Of a DNA stretch of 6,216 nucleotides, positions 4,888 through 6,216 are shown piece after piece. The stretch comes from Candidatus Aenigmatarchaeota archaeon (GTDB lineage: Archaea; Aenigmatarchaeota; Aenigmatarchaeia; QMZP01; JACQNV01). Every line of letters begins with the position of its first letter. Positions within the stretch are counted from its first letter, which is position 1. The translations under genes were made by a program, and so were the position numbers. The notes beneath the pieces are model-generated. The model had not been told where the DNA came from. It saw only the letters and a list, made by a program, of their open reading frames with translations, and did not search any database. The stretch is from the NCBI GenBank assembly GCA_016202865.1, contig JACQNV010000044.1, positions 1-6,216 of the forward strand, written 5' to 3'.

Positions 4888-5196
4888 CGGTAGGGACTAG
4901 ACTGGGGGGCTAAGGGTCCCTTGTCACCACAAACCCCTTTATAGGTGGAGTCGAAGCTCAAGGAAGGTGTGTAGCGGTTATTTGGCCTACATTTCCAACT
5001 GAGAAGCTTTGTCCCATAGGATCGTTAGTGTAGTGAACCGGGTCAGGGTCGGAAGACAGCAGCCCTAAGCTGTATTAAATAGGCGGCATCAACAGTGCCA
5101 TCTAGATCAATGATGCTTATGGGGTCGCAGAGCAGAGAAGGAAGTGTAGATAAACCATCTAGTTGCTATATATCGACTGCGAGTTCGTCCCTACTA
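4888..5196 (+). ncRNA. Signal recognition particle RNA (archaeal 7S type)
   Basis: The RNA scaffold of the signal recognition particle, which targets secretory and membrane proteins and binds SRP54 and SRP19. The near-universal helix 8 core is present: GTGAACC (5033-5039), then GGGTCAGG, the GGAA tetraloop (5051-5054) closed by GTC/GAC, and AGCAGCCC (5058-5065). The ends pair as GTAGGGAC (4890-4897) with GTCCCTAC (5187-5194). Helix 5 is supported by AGTCGA/TCGACT (4949-4954/5173-5178), CTACA/TGTAG (4987-4991/5145-5149), TTCC/GGAA (4993-4996/5140-5143) and CCCATA/TATGGG (5013-5018/5119-5124). The size of about 309 nt suits archaea. A TATA box sits 25 bases upstream. Helix 6 with a GNAR loop was not found by eye. 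Ends are accurate to a few bases. Confidence 0.93.
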
Positions 5197-5220
5197 TTTA
5201 TACTCTCAGTTCTCGTAAAT

Positions 5221-5230
5221 GTTTTCTTTT
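5221..5230 (+). terminator. Possible T-rich terminator after the SRP RNA
   Basis: GTTTTCTTTT lies about 25 bases after the predicted SRP RNA 3' end. Archaeal RNA polymerase commonly releases at such T-rich tracts. The same TTTTCTTTT string recurs at 5292-5300 inside the third downstream hairpin and could be a back-up site. Confidence 0.4.
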
Positions 5231-5241
5231 GGGTTATAAGG

Positions 5242-5312
5242 TCGTGTCTCGTAGACACGAGACATCTCATCATCTCTGATGAGATGCTGACTTTTCTTTT
5301 ACAAAAGAAAAG
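5242..5312. repeat. Three tandem perfect hairpins of unknown role
   Basis: Three inverted repeats sit back to back. Hairpin 1 is TCGTGTCT/AGACACGA (5242-5249/5253-5260), overlapping an alternative GTCTCGT/ACGAGAC (5246-5252/5257-5263). Hairpin 2 is CATCTCATC/GATGAGATG (5263-5271/5278-5286), with an inner alternative CATCTC/GAGATG (5271-5276/5281-5286). Hairpin 3 is CTTTTCTTTT/AAAAGAAAAG (5291-5300/5303-5312), separated by two bases. All arms are perfect, at 8, 9 and 10 pairs. The block lies between the SRP RNA and the protease promoter. It may act as a terminator or processing element, a short RNA, or a DNA cruciform site. Sequence alone does not decide. Confidence 0.7.
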
Positions 5313-5336
5313 GGTATAGAATTCAGATTCACAAAG

Positions 5337-5344
5337 TATAAAAT
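5337..5344 (+). promoter_or_regulatory. TATA box for the Lon-like protease gene
   Basis: TATAAAAT is centred about 25 bases before ATG 5366, fitting a leaderless transcript. It shows that the protease gene is transcribed independently of the SRP RNA upstream. Confidence 0.6.
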
Positions 5345-5365
5345 AGCCCCACTACAATTAATTTT

Positions 5366-6205
5366 ATGGCCAAGAAAAAATCATCCACATACAAAAAAAT
5401 CAAACACTTTGAAGATCACCACAAAGGGGGTGAATGGACAGTTGCAATCTTGCTTGCTATTATTGTTGGTTTTCTAATTGGCAGTTTTATCACGCCGCAA
5501 AATCTTCAGACAAATCAGCCTTTTCCAACGCCCCAAATAACACCAGTAATTAAAACGATTGTCAAAGAGTACACACCACCATCAAACACGAATAAATCTT
5601 TTGCTACTCTAAAGATACCAGCTGTTGACGAGCATGGAAACGGTGTTGTAACAAATTTAGATGTTGAAATACTTCCTGGGTCTGGTAGAATATTGACTAA
5701 CATTGATAAGCTTTTGTTCTGGGTCGACACACAAACATCCATCCGGACGGCGAAAGGTGTGGCAGAAGAATATACGCACATAGACCTTTCAAGATATGAT
5801 ATTATTTATAGCGTAAGGGCCAATGCAACTGTCATAGAGGGTGGTTCGGCCGGCGCTGCTTTAGCTGTCGCCACAATAGCTGCAATACAAAACACACCAC
5901 TAAAACAGGATGTAATAATGACAGGCACAATTAACGCTGATGGAACAATAGGATCTGTAGGTGAGGTTTTAGCTAAGGCCAAGGCAGCAAAAGATGTCGG
6001 CGCAACAACATTCCTCACACCACCAAACCAGGGCACAGAAAAAACATACGAGAAAAAAAGGTCATGCGAAAAAATCGGCACAACTGAATTATGCACAGTT
6101 GAAACAATACCAAAAAGAGTTAGCATCGGCAACGAGGTTGGAATACCTGTAATAGAAGTGAAGGATGTTAAAGAGGCATTAGGGTATTTTTTGGCTAAAA
6201 TATGA
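5366..6205 (+). CDS. Membrane-anchored Lon-like (S16) serine protease
   Basis: A 279-residue archaeal protease of the type without an ATPase domain (COG1750-like). The N-terminus is basic (MAKKKSSTYKKIKH), followed by one hydrophobic span (about 24-43). This makes it a signal anchor with the catalytic part outside the cell membrane. A Pro/Thr-rich linker (about 44-75) leads to the S16 fold. The catalytic serine is Ser161 in GGSAGAALA, and the catalytic lysine is probably Lys204 in GEVLAKAKAAKDVGA, aligned with the Lys before x-x-A-A in Lon. GTINADGTIGSVG (187-199) is the preceding conserved strand and turn. Cys234 and Cys243 in a charged loop could form a disulfide. A substrate is not evident. 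ATG 5366 follows a TATA box by 25 bases. The stop overlaps a following start codon. Confidence 0.88.
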   Translation: MAKKKSSTYKKIKHFEDHHKGGEWTVAILLAIIVGFLIGSFITPQNLQTNQPFPTPQITPVIKTIVKEYTPPSNTNKSFATLKIPAVDEHGNGVVTNLDVEILPGSGRILTNIDKLLFWVDTQTSIRTAKGVAEEYTHIDLSRYDIIYSVRANATVIEGGSAGAALAVATIAAIQNTPLKQDVIMTGTINADGTIGSVGEVLAKAKAAKDVGATTFLTPPNQGTEKTYEKKRSCEKIGTTELCTVETIPKRVSIGNEVGIPVIEVKDVKEALGYFLAKI

Positions 6206-6216
6206 AATTTGATAAA
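6202..6216 (+). CDS. Start of a downstream gene, cut by the window edge
   Basis: An ATG overlaps the protease stop codon in an ATGA arrangement and begins M-K-F-D-K before the sequence ends. Such overlaps usually mark translational coupling within an operon. Only five codons are visible, so no product can be named. Confidence 0.4.

Noticed and set aside
5242..5312. CRISPR array or tRNA gene
   Set aside because: The hairpin sequences differ from each other and there are no regularly spaced direct repeats. There is also no T-arm GTTC motif or acceptor stem, so neither label fits.
5095..5319. Open frame of 74 codons on the plus strand
   Set aside because: It starts inside the SRP RNA and runs through the three-hairpin block; its protein is low-complexity and serine-rich with no recognisable motif.
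1..6216. Insertion sequences, integrases or attachment sites
   Set aside because: No transposase or integrase motifs and no terminal repeats with target duplications were found in the window.

Overview
The window looks archaeal, AT-rich, gene-dense and probably from a small-genome lineage (a DPANN-type archaeon is my best guess, not proven). The archaeal signs are an SRP RNA of the 7S type, a geranylgeranyl reductase-family flavoprotein, a membrane-anchored Lon-like (S16) protease of the archaeal type, and TATA boxes centred about 24-27 bases upstream of most start codons, which implies largely leaderless transcripts.

Left part (1-1870): a DUF2203 gene on the minus strand is divergent from a plus-strand run of small genes. 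These are a single-cluster ferredoxin, a 111-aa orphan, a 40-aa zinc-ribbon peptide, and two more orphans of 77 and 66 aa. The three orphans share an MG(F/Y)LN start and a common layout, so they look like a small tandem paralogous family. Several of these genes carry their own TATA box.

Middle (1878-4104, minus strand): a seven-helix membrane protein and a winged-helix regulator form one unit. They are followed by a geranylgeranyl reductase-like gene with its own promoter. The nearby ferredoxin could be its electron donor.

Right part (4105-6216): two plus-strand RNA regions flank a minus-strand gene for a tail-anchored zinc-ribbon protein. The region 4155-4490 has no convincing gene, but folds by hand into a closed RNA with a terminal helix, several hairpins and a three-way junction. 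All six of the wobble pairs I counted fit only the plus strand, so I propose an unassigned structured ncRNA of about 330 nt. The region 4888-5196 is the SRP RNA. Between the SRP RNA and the protease lie three back-to-back perfect hairpins (5242-5312) of unknown role. The protease gene ends in an ATGA overlap with the first codons of a gene that runs off the window.

The most interesting items are the candidate ncRNA at 4155-4490, the triple-hairpin block, the MGFLN paralog family, and the two compact divergent promoters that pair an RNA gene with a protein gene.
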